A DNA stretch of 15,600 nucleotides from an uncultured Bacilli bacterium (GCA_947630935.1 CANRJL010000010.1:1-15600); one strand, 5' to 3'; counted from the stretch's first letter, positions 7,971-15,600 are shown. Program-made: numbers and translations. Notes: generated by a model not told the origin, from the sequence alone.

Positions 7971-10295
7971 TTATAATTCAAATTGTGAATTATATAAATC
8001 AGCATAAAAACCATTTTTTTGCATTAATTGTTCATGATTACCTTGTTCAATAACATTTCCATCTTTCATAACTAAAATTAAATCAGCATTTTTAATCGTA
8101 GATAAACGATGAGCAATAATAAATGATGTTTTACCAACTGTTAACTTATCCATCGCATTTTGCACTAGTTCTTCTGTTCTTGTATCAACATTACTAGTAG
8201 CTTCATCTAAAATCAAAAAAGGTGCATCTTCTATCATTCCACGAGCAATAGTTAAAAGTTGTCTTTGACCAGCTGAAACACTATCACTTTCACTTATTTT
8301 CGAATTATAACCATGCGGTAAAGTTTTAATAAAGTGGTCTAAGCCAACAATTTTACATACCTCTTCAACTCTTTTATCAGGCACATTTTTTCGATTATAA
8401 ATAATATTTTCTTTAACCGTGCCATCAAATAGCCAAGTATCTTGTAAAACCATTGTAAATAATTCATGAATATTTTCTCTAGTTAATTCTTTAATAGAAA
8501 CACCATCTATCTTAATATCGCCATTATTAATATCATAAAATTTCATTAAAAGATTTACCATTGTCGTTTTCCCAGCTCCAGTCGGGCCAACAATAGCAAT
8601 TTTTTCACCTGCTTTAGCTTTCGCACTAAAATTCTTAATAGTTGGTTTTTTATTCCCATCATAAGTAAAAGTTACATTTGCAAATTCAATATTACCAACA
8701 ACATCATTTTTATTTAATGTTTTAGTAATATCTTTTTGATTATTCATTTCTTCTTCATCAATAAATTCAAAAACTCGTTCACTAGATGCAGTTGCAGTTT
8801 GAAGCGAAGTCATTGCCTGTCCTATTTGCGATAATGGGGAAGTAAACAGCCTTACATAAGTCATAAAAGCTACAATTACCCCAAACGTAATATTATTATT
8901 CATTGTCAAAATAGCTCCCACAATACAAACAGCTACATAACCAAAATTACCAATAAAATTCATCATTGGCATCATAAGCCCTGATAAAAACTGACTCTTT
9001 CGATTTGCTTCATAAACTTTGTCATTCAAAACATCAAATTTTTCTGAAACCTGTCTTTTTCCATTATATACTTTTACCACATTTAAACCTGAATAAACTT
9101 CTTCAATATGAGAATTAATATCCCCCAAATATTGCTGCCTTTGCACAAAATATTTTTGCGATTTTCCCAAAATCTTACTCATAAAAATAAAGCCAAATAA
9201 ACTAGCACTAATCGCCGTAATAGCCATTATCCAATTAGTTATAAACATCATAATAATTGTCCCTAAAAACAACGTAACTGCACTTACTAAAGTTGCAAAA
9301 GATTGATTCATACTTTGCGCAATAGTATCAACATCATTTGTAACCCTTGACAAAGTATTTCCTGTTTGATTTTTATCAAAAAACTTAAGTGGTAATTTAT
9401 TAATTTTTCCAGAAATTCTACTTCGTAACTGCTGAGCAAAACGATTTGATACTATCGTCATAATAAGTGATTCAATATATGTAAATAACGCTGACAAAAT
9501 ATATAACCCTATCAAAAAAAACGTAACTTTTTTAATACCATCTTTATCAAATTTAGGCTCAACTACTTCCAAAATATGCTTTGGCATTTCATCTAATTTT
9601 TGATAAACAATAGTTGCATCAGCATCCTTATCCAAACTACTCATAATATTGAGAAATTCCCATTGCTCATCCGAAGTAATAGTAACATTATCAACTATTA
9701 AATCAGGAAATAAAACCTTAGCAATTGCCTGGGGAATAACTAAGCCATTTAAATTTTCACTTTGCCAAGAACAAACAAATTTTAAAAAACTAATTTTATC
9801 TTGCTCTGAAATTACAACATCATGATATTTTGTTTCATGAAAAAGCATTTTTAATATACTTTCTGGTAATAAATTTAAATCATTTAACAATTTAGTTTCA
9901 TCACTTGTCTCTAAAGATTCCATAAATTTTTGAAATTCTTGTTTATCAGCATTTTTAATATCATTAGCTGCCATTATCCCTAAAACATTTTCTTTACTTA
10001 AATCTATATCCAAAATTTCTGGTATAACTTTACTCATCTTTTCCTTACTTAAATTTGAATTTACATGATTAGCAATAGTTTCTAAATTTTTAGTATTAAT
10101 TACCAAACCTTCCGAAATTTTATCAACTAAAGAAGACAATTTATTAGGAGCCATAATAGATAAAATAGACCCAAAAGCAGCCAAAATTAAACCAAATAAA
10201 ATCAAATACTTAAAAGAATTTAATTCCTGAAATAATCTTTTAATTGCCCCTTTAAAATTTTTAGCTTTTTCATTTCTTAAAGGTCTTCTAGCCAT
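7971..10295 (-). CDS. ABC exporter subunit, catalytic half, with large extracellular insert
   Basis: A 774-residue half transporter (transmembrane domain plus ATPase), about 180-200 residues longer than usual. TM1 is at about 30-48 and TM2 at about 255-280. Between them is a hydrophilic region of about 200 residues that would lie outside the membrane and contains three degenerate helical repeats. The remaining membrane part is normal. The ATPase has Walker A GPTGAGKTT (570-578), a Q-loop in VLQDTWLFDG, Walker B FLILDEATS with catalytic E698, and switch H729 in IAHRLSTI. The signature is VSAGQ instead of LSGGQ. This pattern (good Glu and His, altered signature) is that of the TM288-like partner in heterodimeric exporters such as TM287/288, LmrCD and BmrCD. 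The ATG at 10295 overlaps the end of the upstream subunit gene by 8 nt, and a perfect AAGGAGG site lies within that gene's last codons, so the two are translationally coupled. Substrate unknown; drugs, lipids or peptides are possible. Confidence 0.9.
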   Translation of the reverse strand: MARRPLRNEKAKNFKGAIKRLFQELNSFKYLILFGLILAAFGSILSIMAPNKLSSLVDKISEGLVINTKNLETIANHVNSNLSKEKMSKVIPEILDIDLSKENVLGIMAANDIKNADKQEFQKFMESLETSDETKLLNDLNLLPESILKMLFHETKYHDVVISEQDKISFLKFVCSWQSENLNGLVIPQAIAKVLFPDLIVDNVTITSDEQWEFLNIMSSLDKDADATIVYQKLDEMPKHILEVVEPKFDKDGIKKVTFFLIGLYILSALFTYIESLIMTIVSNRFAQQLRSRISGKINKLPLKFFDKNQTGNTLSRVTNDVDTIAQSMNQSFATLVSAVTLFLGTIIMMFITNWIMAITAISASLFGFIFMSKILGKSQKYFVQRQQYLGDINSHIEEVYSGLNVVKVYNGKRQVSEKFDVLNDKVYEANRKSQFLSGLMMPMMNFIGNFGYVAVCIVGAILTMNNNITFGVIVAFMTYVRLFTSPLSQIGQAMTSLQTATASSERVFEFIDEEEMNNQKDITKTLNKNDVVGNIEFANVTFTYDGNKKPTIKNFSAKAKAGEKIAIVGPTGAGKTTMVNLLMKFYDINNGDIKIDGVSIKELTRENIHELFTMVLQDTWLFDGTVKENIIYNRKNVPDKRVEEVCKIVGLDHFIKTLPHGYNSKISESDSVSAGQRQLLTIARGMIEDAPFLILDEATSNVDTRTEELVQNAMDKLTVGKTSFIIAHRLSTIKNADLILVMKDGNVIEQGNHEQLMQKNGFYADLYNSQFEL

Positions 10296-12048
10296 TTTCT
10301 AACTCCTCCTTCGATAATTGTGATAAAGCAATCTGCCGATAAATTTGACAATTTTCTAAAAGTTCTTTATGTGTTCCTATCCCTACACATTTGCCTTCAT
10401 CTAAAACAACAATTTTATCAGCATTCATAATTGTCCCAATTCTCTGAGCCACAATTAAACTAGTTGCATTCTTAGTATATTTTTTTAATTCATGTCTTAA
10501 AGTAGAATCAGTTTTATAATCTAAAGCTGAAAAAGAATCATCAAAAATATATATTTCAGGTTCCCTAGCAATAGCTCTGGCAATGGCAAGTCTTTGCTTT
10601 TGACCACCTGAAATATTTATTCCTCCTTGAGCAATCATTGTTTTTTCTTTTTCATCCATCTTTTCCACAAATTCCTTTGCTTGAGCAACCTCAATAGCTT
10701 TTTGAACCAACTGAAAAGATTTTACTTTACCATTATCTCCAAATGTAATATTTTCTTCTATACTATCCTTAAACATAACTGCTTTCTGTGGTACATATCC
10801 AAACTTATCATATAAAGAATTTAAATCATAATCTTTAACATTTATACCATCAACTAATATCTCACCATCTGAAACATCATAAAATCTTGGAATTAAATTA
10901 ATTAAAGTTGATTTACCACTTCCAGTTGAACCAATAAAAGCAACAGTCTCCCCTTGTTTAACCTTAAACGAAATATTTTCTAATAAATATTCCTCAGCAT
11001 CTGGATATTTAAAATAGACATTTTTAAATTCAATTGTTCCTTTTTCTTGAGAATTTGTTTCTGTAACAAACCCATTTTTAACTGTTATTTCTTTATTTAA
11101 AACTTCATTAATTCGATTAGCTGAAACATTTGCCCTTGGCAAAATCATAAAAATCATAGCTAACATCAAAAAAGACATAATAACTTGCATAGAATATGAA
11201 GAAAAAACAACCATGTCGCCAAAAATACCAATTTTATCAGCTAATAAACTATTTTTTATCAAATAAATTCCAACAATATATATTGCTAAAGTTAAAAAAT
11301 ACATTACTAAATACATCACAGGCGTCATAATTGCAAAAGTTTTTTGATTAAATGTTTGAATTTTTGTAAGATTTTTATTAACTTCTTCAAATTTATCTTC
11401 TTGATATTTCTCAGCATTAAAAGCCCTAATAACTCTAATACCCGTTAAATTTTCCCGCGTAACATTATTTAGTTGGTCAATTAATTTTTGAACAACTTTA
11501 AATCGTGGCAAAACTAAAACAAGAATAAAAGCAATAACAGCAAGTAAAATAACCACAGCCAAAGCCGTTAAAGCACTCCATTGCCAATTTTTATTCAAAA
11601 TTTTAGTAACAGCCCATATAGCAGTAAGAGGTGCTTTAATCATCATTTGCAAACCCATTGCAATAAACATTTGAACCTGCGTAATATCATTAGTTGTTCT
11701 TGTTATTAAACTACTAGTTTTAAACTCTTTAATTTCCGCAGTTGACAAGTCCATAACTTTATTAAATAATTTTTTTCGCACTCTTTTCGAAAATCTAGCT
11801 GATATATTAGCAATAAAATATCCAGTAATAACTGCACATAATAAAGAAGAAAAAGCACATAAAAGCATATATCCACCATTATAAAGAATATCAACCATCT
11901 GACTTCCTTCTGTTTGAACCAATTGAGTTATTTTAGACATATAATCAGGCATTTTCAACTCTAACCATACTTGACAAGCAATCAACAAAAAACTAAATAC
12001 AGCCAAAAGCCATTCTTTTTTCTGTAAATTTTTAAGTAACTGTAGCAT
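10288..12048 (-). CDS. ABC exporter subunit with degenerate ATP site
   Basis: A 586-residue half transporter of normal length: six membrane helices within residues 1-310, then the ATPase. Walker A is GSTGSGKST (373-381), and the signature is canonical ISGGQ (479-483). The catalytic Glu is replaced by Asp (IFDDSFSALD, D504), and the switch His by Gln (IVAQRIGTI, Q535). These changes are the hallmark of the TM287/LmrC-type subunit that pairs with a catalytically complete partner, which is encoded immediately downstream with an 8-nt overlap. The complex therefore should have one consensus site, using this subunit's ISGGQ and the partner's Walker B Glu, and one degenerate site. The ATG at 12048 has AGGAG 7 nt upstream. 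It is the first gene of its operon, with a promoter overlapping the end of relQ. Drug-efflux labels are common for this family, but the substrate cannot be read from sequence. Confidence 0.9.
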   Translation of the reverse strand: MLQLLKNLQKKEWLLAVFSFLLIACQVWLELKMPDYMSKITQLVQTEGSQMVDILYNGGYMLLCAFSSLLCAVITGYFIANISARFSKRVRKKLFNKVMDLSTAEIKEFKTSSLITRTTNDITQVQMFIAMGLQMMIKAPLTAIWAVTKILNKNWQWSALTALAVVILLAVIAFILVLVLPRFKVVQKLIDQLNNVTRENLTGIRVIRAFNAEKYQEDKFEEVNKNLTKIQTFNQKTFAIMTPVMYLVMYFLTLAIYIVGIYLIKNSLLADKIGIFGDMVVFSSYSMQVIMSFLMLAMIFMILPRANVSANRINEVLNKEITVKNGFVTETNSQEKGTIEFKNVYFKYPDAEEYLLENISFKVKQGETVAFIGSTGSGKSTLINLIPRFYDVSDGEILVDGINVKDYDLNSLYDKFGYVPQKAVMFKDSIEENITFGDNGKVKSFQLVQKAIEVAQAKEFVEKMDEKEKTMIAQGGINISGGQKQRLAIARAIAREPEIYIFDDSFSALDYKTDSTLRHELKKYTKNATSLIVAQRIGTIMNADKIVVLDEGKCVGIGTHKELLENCQIYRQIALSQLSKEELENG

Positions 12049-12151
12049 AACATCACTCCTTTATAATCTAAATTTTAAAAACCATTTAAAAAAATATAAT
12101 CATCTTCTATTATATTCCTTATCTATCTTTTGCATGAATAAACCAAAAACA

Positions 12152-12179
12152 ATTATACTAATTTTAAAAAAATTTACAA
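12152..12179 (-). promoter_or_regulatory. Promoter of the ABC exporter operon
   Basis: Minus strand: -35 TTGTAA (12174-12179), a 16-bp spacer and perfect -10 TATAAT (12152-12157). The -35 box overlaps the TAA stop of the relQ-type gene. Transcription would start near 12145, leaving a leader of about 100 nt before the ATG at 12048. No clear hairpin was seen in that leader. Confidence 0.5.
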
Positions 12180-12779
12180 ATTTTCTTGATAATTATTCAT
12201 AATTTTATTTAAATAATACATTTTTTTATCTAATTCTTTTATATCTTCAGCATAATTTTCTAAAGCTTTTGAAACATCTGGTGGAATAACATCAGGAAAT
12301 TTATAACGAATTTTATGGTCAATACTAGCCCAAAAATCCATTGCAATTGTTCTTATTTGTATTTCAGCTTCGACATATTCTACATGATTTTCTAAATATA
12401 TTGGAACTAATACTAATAAATGATAAGAAGTATAACCACTTTCTTTAGGATTGGCAATATAATCTTTTCTTTTTTTAATAATAATATTATGTGAATTATG
12501 AATCAAAGCCACAATATCATAAACATCACTTAAAAAAGATACAACAATTCGCAAGCCTACAACATCAGGAACATGCAATAAAACATTTCTTTCATTATAT
12601 TCTAAATTTTTTTCCTTTAATTTATTTTGAATACTCTGTTCTGTTTTAATTCTTGATTTAACATGCTCAACCGGATTGTAACCATGATGAATAGTAAATT
12701 CTTGCAATAAAATATCTACTTCTGTTTCTAACATTTTTAAAGCATAATTATATTTCGAAAAATTAATTTTTTCAGTCAT
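12174..12779 (-). CDS. relQ: Small alarmone synthetase, RelQ/YjbM type
   Basis: A 201-residue single-domain (p)ppGpp synthetase. It transfers pyrophosphate from ATP to the 3' hydroxyl of GDP or GTP. The RelA/SpoT synthetase motifs appear in order: NPVEHVKSRIKTEQSIQNKL (35-54), DVVGLRIVV with D72, KKRKDYIANPKESGYTSYHL (102-121), and EIQIRTIAMDFWASIDHKIR (139-158) with E139. D72 and E139 are the metal-binding acidic positions of this family. There is no hydrolase, TGS or ACT domain. Length and the RTIAMDFWAS block favour RelQ (YjbM, about 210 residues) over RelP (YwaC). Members are known to act as tetramers and to be controlled mainly at expression level. Here an extended -10 promoter and a terminator-like hairpin precede the gene. 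AAGGAG lies 8 nt before the ATG at 12779. It sits upstream of the exporter operon, which has its own promoter. Confidence 0.92.
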   Translation of the reverse strand: MTEKINFSKYNYALKMLETEVDILLQEFTIHHGYNPVEHVKSRIKTEQSIQNKLKEKNLEYNERNVLLHVPDVVGLRIVVSFLSDVYDIVALIHNSHNIIIKKRKDYIANPKESGYTSYHLLVLVPIYLENHVEYVEAEIQIRTIAMDFWASIDHKIRYKFPDVIPPDVSKALENYAEDIKELDKKMYYLNKIMNNYQENL

Positions 12780-12798
12780 TTCTCTTTCTCCTTTAAAG

Positions 12799-12821
12799 AA
12801 AAAAGGTACTCCAAAAGCACC
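12799..12821 (-). terminator. Terminator-like hairpin in the relQ leader
   Basis: Minus strand: GGTGCT-TTTGG-AGTACC (12805-12821), a 6-bp stem with one G-U pair, followed directly by T6 (12799-12804). The wobble is G-U on this strand and A-C on the other, so the structure belongs to minus-strand RNA. It lies between a -10 box (12833-12838) and the relQ ribosome binding site (12788-12793). It could be an attenuator, or the terminator of the acyltransferase gene upstream. Confidence 0.5.
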
Positions 12822-12832
12822 ACTTCATCTAG

Positions 12833-12838
12833 ATTATA
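12833..12838 (-). promoter_or_regulatory. Extended -10 promoter of relQ
   Basis: TGATATAAT on the minus strand: a perfect -10 TATAAT with the extended TG dinucleotide. The best upstream -35 match, TTATCA at 18 bp, is weak, as is common with an extended -10. The predicted start is near 12826, giving a leader of about 45 nt that contains the hairpin at 12805-12821. Confidence 0.5.
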
Positions 12839-12897
12839 TCACAAAATTTATAAAAATGATAATTATTTCATAATATACGAGAAAAAATAACCCAAAC

Positions 12898-13372
12898 TTA
12901 ATTTTTAACTGTTTCTTTCAATTTCTTATTTCTTTGAGGAATTTTAATACTATTCAAAATTATATTTAAAATTCTTGCTAATACAATACTTACTACTATA
13001 AATATAATATCAGCTATAAAAGTTGGACCAACTTTAGTTATTTTAATTTTTAAAAAGTCTTGTATTACATGAATAATCACAATATGCATTACATAAATTT
13101 CTAATGTAAAACCACTTAAATATCTAAAAAATTTTTTAATTCTATTTAAATCAAATAATTCAAAAATAATATTTAATAAAAATACTACTCCAATAGCTGC
13201 TAAACCTAAATAAAATCTTGAAAAAATAGTCGAATATATTTTTAAAAATGAAATCTTATTTAAAAAATAAAATAACGGCCCACGTCCTAACAAAATCAAA
13301 AGAAAAAATATATATAACCATTGTTTAATTGGCTTTTTTTCATAAACTATAGGCCCAATAGCCCCCCCCCCC
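12898..13372 (-). CDS. Acyltransferase 3 family protein, C-terminal part (frame after the G-tract)
   Basis: Continues the acyltransferase gene that begins at 13945, in the frame reached if the G11 tract had ten (or thirteen) G residues. It then reads AIGPIVYEKKPIKQWLYIFF and runs to TAA at 12898. It carries at least three hydrophobic membrane helices (LYIFFLLILLG, YLGLAAIGVVFLLNIIF, ADIIFIVVSIVLARILNIIL) and the motif EIYVMHIVIIHVIQDF, which matches the late helices of the family. The joined protein would be 348 residues, the normal length. No ribosome binding site or convincing independent start was seen just after the tract, so this part is probably made only when the tract length restores the frame. 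Confidence 0.7.
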
Positions 13373-13945
13373 GATGAATATTGGGATGCGCGTTAAGCAT
13401 ATCTCATACTTAGTAAAAAATGAATGCTTAAAAGTACAAAGGATAAATAAAAATAAGATATACAAACATAACCCAGTTATTATTGGCTTATATTTTTTCT
13501 CTTGCAAAAATTTATAAATAAAAGGATATATTAAATAGCAAATCATTATACATAATAAAAACCAAAAAGAATTTAATTGCTTACGTGAAAAAGTAATCTC
13601 GCGAACAAAAGCAGACATACTATTTCCCCAAAATATATATCTAACAACCATATATGGTACGCAAAACAAAAGATAAACTTTCAAAATTTTAAATACTCTC
13701 TTTTTTAAAAATTCTTTAACATTATATGATTTTTTAAAAGAAAAATAGGAACAAATTCCCGCCATTAATAAAAAGATTTCCACCCCAATATTACCATTTT
13801 CACATATATAAAAAATAGTCCAATTAAAATTAATTGCTTTAAAAATCTGACAAAGATGAAATATCATTATCCAAAATATTGCAAAACCATATATTTCATT
13901 TCGATATTTACTTAAGTTACCCCAATTAAATATAGCTTTTTTCAT
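13340..13945 (-). CDS. Acyltransferase 3 family membrane protein, N-terminal part, out of frame at G11
   Basis: Begins as a typical integral-membrane O-acyltransferase of the acyltransferase 3 family, whose members usually acetylate cell-surface sugars or peptidoglycan. The N-terminal motif is KYRNEIYGFAIFWIMIFHL, with the conserved Arg and His, followed by NGNIGVEIFLLMAGICSYFS and several membrane helices. RIPIFIGG then runs into the G11 tract (13362-13372), after which this frame reads GGYWAYSL and stops at TGA (13340), truncating the protein at 201 residues. The rest of the family sequence follows in another frame down to 12898. AGGAAGG-type binding bases lie upstream of the ATG at 13945. 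No strong promoter was recognised between here and the ytxH-like gene. In this sequence the gene is off. Phase variation is the favoured explanation; a homopolymer sequencing error is the alternative. Confidence 0.85.
   Translation of the reverse strand: MKKAIFNWGNLSKYRNEIYGFAIFWIMIFHLCQIFKAINFNWTIFYICENGNIGVEIFLLMAGICSYFSFKKSYNVKEFLKKRVFKILKVYLLFCVPYMVVRYIFWGNSMSAFVREITFSRKQLNSFWFLLCIMICYLIYPFIYKFLQEKKYKPIITGLCLYILFLFILCTFKHSFFTKYEICLTRIPIFIGGGGYWAYSL
13362..13372 (-). repeat. G11 homopolymer, probable phase-variation tract
   Basis: Eleven consecutive C on the plus strand (G on the coding strand) in a very AT-rich gene. Loss of one G restores a single 348-residue reading frame. Such mononucleotide tracts inside surface-modification genes are classical slipped-strand switches. 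Confidence 0.75.
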
Positions 13946-14023
13946 AATTCAAACTTCCTTCCTGCCCCAAAATTCTGTTTATTAATAATATAATATCATA
14001 AAAAAGCCCATATATCTATCCAC

Positions 14024-14047
14024 AAAAAAAAGGAAAATTACTTTTCC
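14024..14047 (-). terminator. Terminator overlapping the ytxH-like stop codon
   Basis: Minus strand: GGAAAA-GTAA-TTTTCC (14032-14047) followed by T8 (14024-14031). The TAA stop codon (14038-14040) lies in the loop, so the 5' arm of the stem is coding sequence. Confidence 0.75.
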
Positions 14048-14433
14048 AATTTTTCTAATACTGATTTAGTAACTTCAACTGCTTTTACTCGCACAGCCTC
14101 GGTAGCTTCTTCTAATACTGGTGTTCCTTTTTTCTTAGCATAAGCTACTAATTCTTTAACATTTTTTTCAATTTCCTTAGATTTTTTCTTAGCTATATCT
14201 AAAGCTTTTTCTTTATCTAAATCTTTTAAAGCCTTTTCAATTTCTTCTGTTTTAGTAACAATATATTCTTTAACATCATCTACATCCATATTTTTAGCTT
14301 TTGCTACTAAATCATTCATTTTATTTTTTAATTCTTCGCGAGTTTCAGAACCCTTTTTAGGCGCAAATAACAACCCTAAACCAGCTCCAATTGCTACTCC
14401 TCCTAATAAAGAACCAACTTTTTTCTTTCCCAA
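14038..14433 (-). CDS. YtxH domain-containing protein
   Basis: A 131-residue YtxH-family protein, a widespread Gram-positive group of poorly known, mostly stress- or envelope-linked proteins. The basic MGKKK start is followed by a glycine-rich membrane helix, SLLGGVAIGAGLGLLFAPKK (8-27), with the family's LFAPKKGSETREEL signature. The rest is a long charged amphipathic or coiled-coil region rich in Lys, Glu, Ala and Val. The start is TTG at 14433. The frame is closed just upstream by ATG ATT TAA, and AAAGGAT (14443-14449) is correctly spaced for TTG. A -10 TATAAT lies at 14459-14464 and a terminator overlaps the stop, so it is probably a monocistronic unit. Function is not known beyond membrane association. 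Confidence 0.88.
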   Translation of the reverse strand: MGKKKVGSLLGGVAIGAGLGLLFAPKKGSETREELKNKMNDLVAKAKNMDVDDVKEYIVTKTEEIEKALKDLDKEKALDIAKKKSKEIEKNVKELVAYAKKKGTPVLEEATEAVRVKAVEVTKSVLEKLEK

Positions 14434-14458
14434 TTAAATCATATCCTTTCTTCCCAAT

Positions 14459-14464
14459 ATTATA
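14459..14464 (-). promoter_or_regulatory. -10 box of the ytxH-like gene
   Basis: Perfect TATAAT on the minus strand, about 26 nt before the TTG start. No good -35 at 16-18 bp, only a weak TGATAT. It lies in the 73-nt gap after the PAP2 gene. Confidence 0.4.
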
Positions 14465-14506
14465 CTACAAACAATTACCTTATATCACTTAAAAAGAATT
14501 ATTTTA

Positions 14507-15112
14507 CTAAAGATTGACAAAATGATTTTTATAAAATTTTCCAATAATAACTAAAAGAAATAAAGCAAGTAAAAAGCCAGCTAAAATATCACTAAAATAA
14601 TGTACTCCTAAATAAATACGACTAAAACCAATGGCTAAAATTAAAATACTTCCTAAAATTGTCAAAACCCATTTTATCTTCTTTGAAAGTTTTGTATTCC
14701 ACAAAAAAATCAATAAAGTTCCATAAAAAATTACTGCTCCCATTGCATGACCACTAGGACATGAATATCCTTTTTCATAAATATAAGCTAAAACATCCGG
14801 ACGATTTCTTTGAATAACTGCTTTTAAAATTTCATTAACAATTTGATTAACACTGACACTTCCTAATAAAAATAAACCATCGCGATGCAAAAACAATAGA
14901 ACTAAAAGCAGAAAACCAACTAAACAAATTGGACTAGCCAAAAAAGTAATAATTTTGAAAAAAGTAGTTACATTATCACTAGCAAAATATTGACTAATAT
15001 CATAAACTGTTTCATCAATATATGCCATTTTATCTAACTTAATTGCTACAACAACCACTAAAAACAAAAGTAAAAATATATAATAATAATATTTTTTTAA
15101 CAATTTTATCAT
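14507..15112 (-). CDS. PAP2-family phosphatase (membrane)
   Basis: A 201-residue integral-membrane PAP2-family phosphatase with six predicted helices, of the kind that removes phosphate from phosphatidic acid or undecaprenyl pyrophosphate (BcrC/PgpB-like). The full three-part catalytic signature is present: K97-x6-RP (KAVIQRNRP, 97-105), PSGH (119-122) and SR-x5-H-x3-D (SRIYLGVHYFSD, S164, R165, H171, D175). The catalytic residues in this family face the outside of the membrane. Which lipid is used cannot be told from sequence. The ATG at 15112 has GGGAGG just upstream (15120-15125) and lies 17 nt after the asnB stop, so the two are likely co-transcribed. The link is probably only positional, though both could serve envelope synthesis. 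Confidence 0.92.
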   Translation of the reverse strand: MIKLLKKYYYYIFLLLFLVVVVAIKLDKMAYIDETVYDISQYFASDNVTTFFKIITFLASPICLVGFLLLVLLFLHRDGLFLLGSVSVNQIVNEILKAVIQRNRPDVLAYIYEKGYSCPSGHAMGAVIFYGTLLIFLWNTKLSKKIKWVLTILGSILILAIGFSRIYLGVHYFSDILAGFLLALFLLVIIGKFYKNHFVNL

Positions 15113-15129
15113 TATATAACCTCCCTTAT

Positions 15130-15600
15130 TTAAACAGATGCATCCTCAAAAAATACTTGATACCATTTAATAAGACAATAAACATTCCAAATTTTCCGAT
15201 AATTATCTCTTTTTCCTTGTTTATGTTCATCAAGCATATGAATAAGAATATCTGTCTTAAAATATTTATTCGCAAAAGAATTAGAAAATGCCTTTTTTAT
15301 CTCATCATAAACATCATCATCGCGCATCCATTCTCTAATAGGAACCGGAAAACCTAATTTTTTCTTTTTATAAGATTCATTAGGTATTACACTTTTTGCT
15401 GCATCTCTTAAGGCAACTTTAGTATTTTCTTTAGTAACTTTATATTCATTAGGTAAAGTACTTGCTGTTTTAAATACTTCAATATCTGTAAAAGGAACTC
15501 TTCCTTCCAAACTATTTGCCATAGTCATTCTATCAGCTTTTTGTAAAATATCTTTCATTAACCAAAAATGAATATCAACAGCTTGCATTTTAACTAAACG
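15130..15600 (-). CDS. asnB: Asparagine synthetase (glutamine-hydrolysing), C-terminal part
   Basis: The last 156 residues of an AsnB-type enzyme. The frame stays open to the window edge, so the N-terminal glutaminase domain and the ATP-binding SGGxDS loop lie outside. The ATP-dependent synthetase domain is recognised by WLMKDILQKADRMTMANSLE and GRVPFTDIEV, the family block around D-x-L-x-K-x-D-R-M-S-M, followed by KKKKLGFPVPIREWM near the C terminus. The enzyme amidates aspartate using glutamine and ATP. Related enzymes amidate cell-wall or capsule precursors, and this fragment alone cannot exclude that. A Met (codon at 15586-15588) is internal, not the start: Arg-Leu-Val-Lys precede it in frame. 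Confidence 0.9.
   Translation of the reverse strand, partial: RLVKMQAVDIHFWLMKDILQKADRMTMANSLEGRVPFTDIEVFKTASTLPNEYKVTKENTKVALRDAAKSVIPNESYKKKKLGFPVPIREWMRDDDVYDEIKKAFSNSFANKYFKTDILIHMLDEHKQGKRDNYRKIWNVYCLIKWYQVFFEDASV

Noticed and set aside
12898..13299. Separate small membrane-protein gene starting at an ATG at 13299
   Set aside because: The frame is the direct continuation of the acyltransferase, with the matching family sequence running from the G11 tract before this ATG and no binding site in front of it.
1..15600. CRISPR array, tRNA, rRNA or insertion-sequence genes
   Set aside because: No regularly spaced repeats, tRNA-like cloverleaf, rRNA sequence or transposase motif was noticed on reading either strand.

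Overview
The window is very AT-rich (roughly three quarters A+T). Its Shine-Dalgarno sites (AAGGAGG, GGGAGG), intrinsic terminators, YtxH protein, RelQ-type small alarmone synthetase and ABC exporter type point to a low-GC Gram-positive (Firmicutes: Bacilli or Clostridia), possibly a host-associated lineage with a reduced genome. All tryptophans in the intact genes use TGG, so the standard bacterial code applies. Nearly every gene is on the minus strand, so the minus-strand order runs from right to left.

Right half (about 7.97-15.6 kb) is ordinary chromosomal content. Reading 15.6 to 8 kb: the C-terminal part of an asparagine synthetase (asnB, cut by the window edge), a PAP2 lipid phosphatase 17 nt behind it, a small YtxH-domain surface protein with a TTG start and its own promoter and terminator, a membrane acyltransferase broken by a G11 homopolymer (probable phase-variable switch), a RelQ-type (p)ppGpp synthetase with a terminator-like hairpin in its leader, and a two-gene operon for a heterodimeric ABC exporter. 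In the exporter, one subunit has the degenerate ATP site and the other carries an unusual extracellular insert of about 200 residues.

Left half (about 1-7.9 kb) looks accessory. Two minus-strand genes form a probable operon: a 1542-1545-residue protein with three internal repeats, an uncharacterised region with weak ADP-ribosyltransferase-like features and a C-terminal polymerase-beta-type nucleotidyltransferase, followed by a 468-residue protein with a C-terminal kinase-like fold. A 153-residue protein of unknown function is transcribed divergently from a short shared regulatory region that contains 10-bp-phased direct repeats. Left of these is a decayed gene encoding a HExxH motif, behind a promoter with a palindromic operator-like site, and the first 68 bases have a clearly different base composition. 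The kinase/nucleotidyltransferase pair is the best candidate for an undescribed system. A conflict or toxin-antitoxin-like role is inference from domain pairing, not shown by the sequence.
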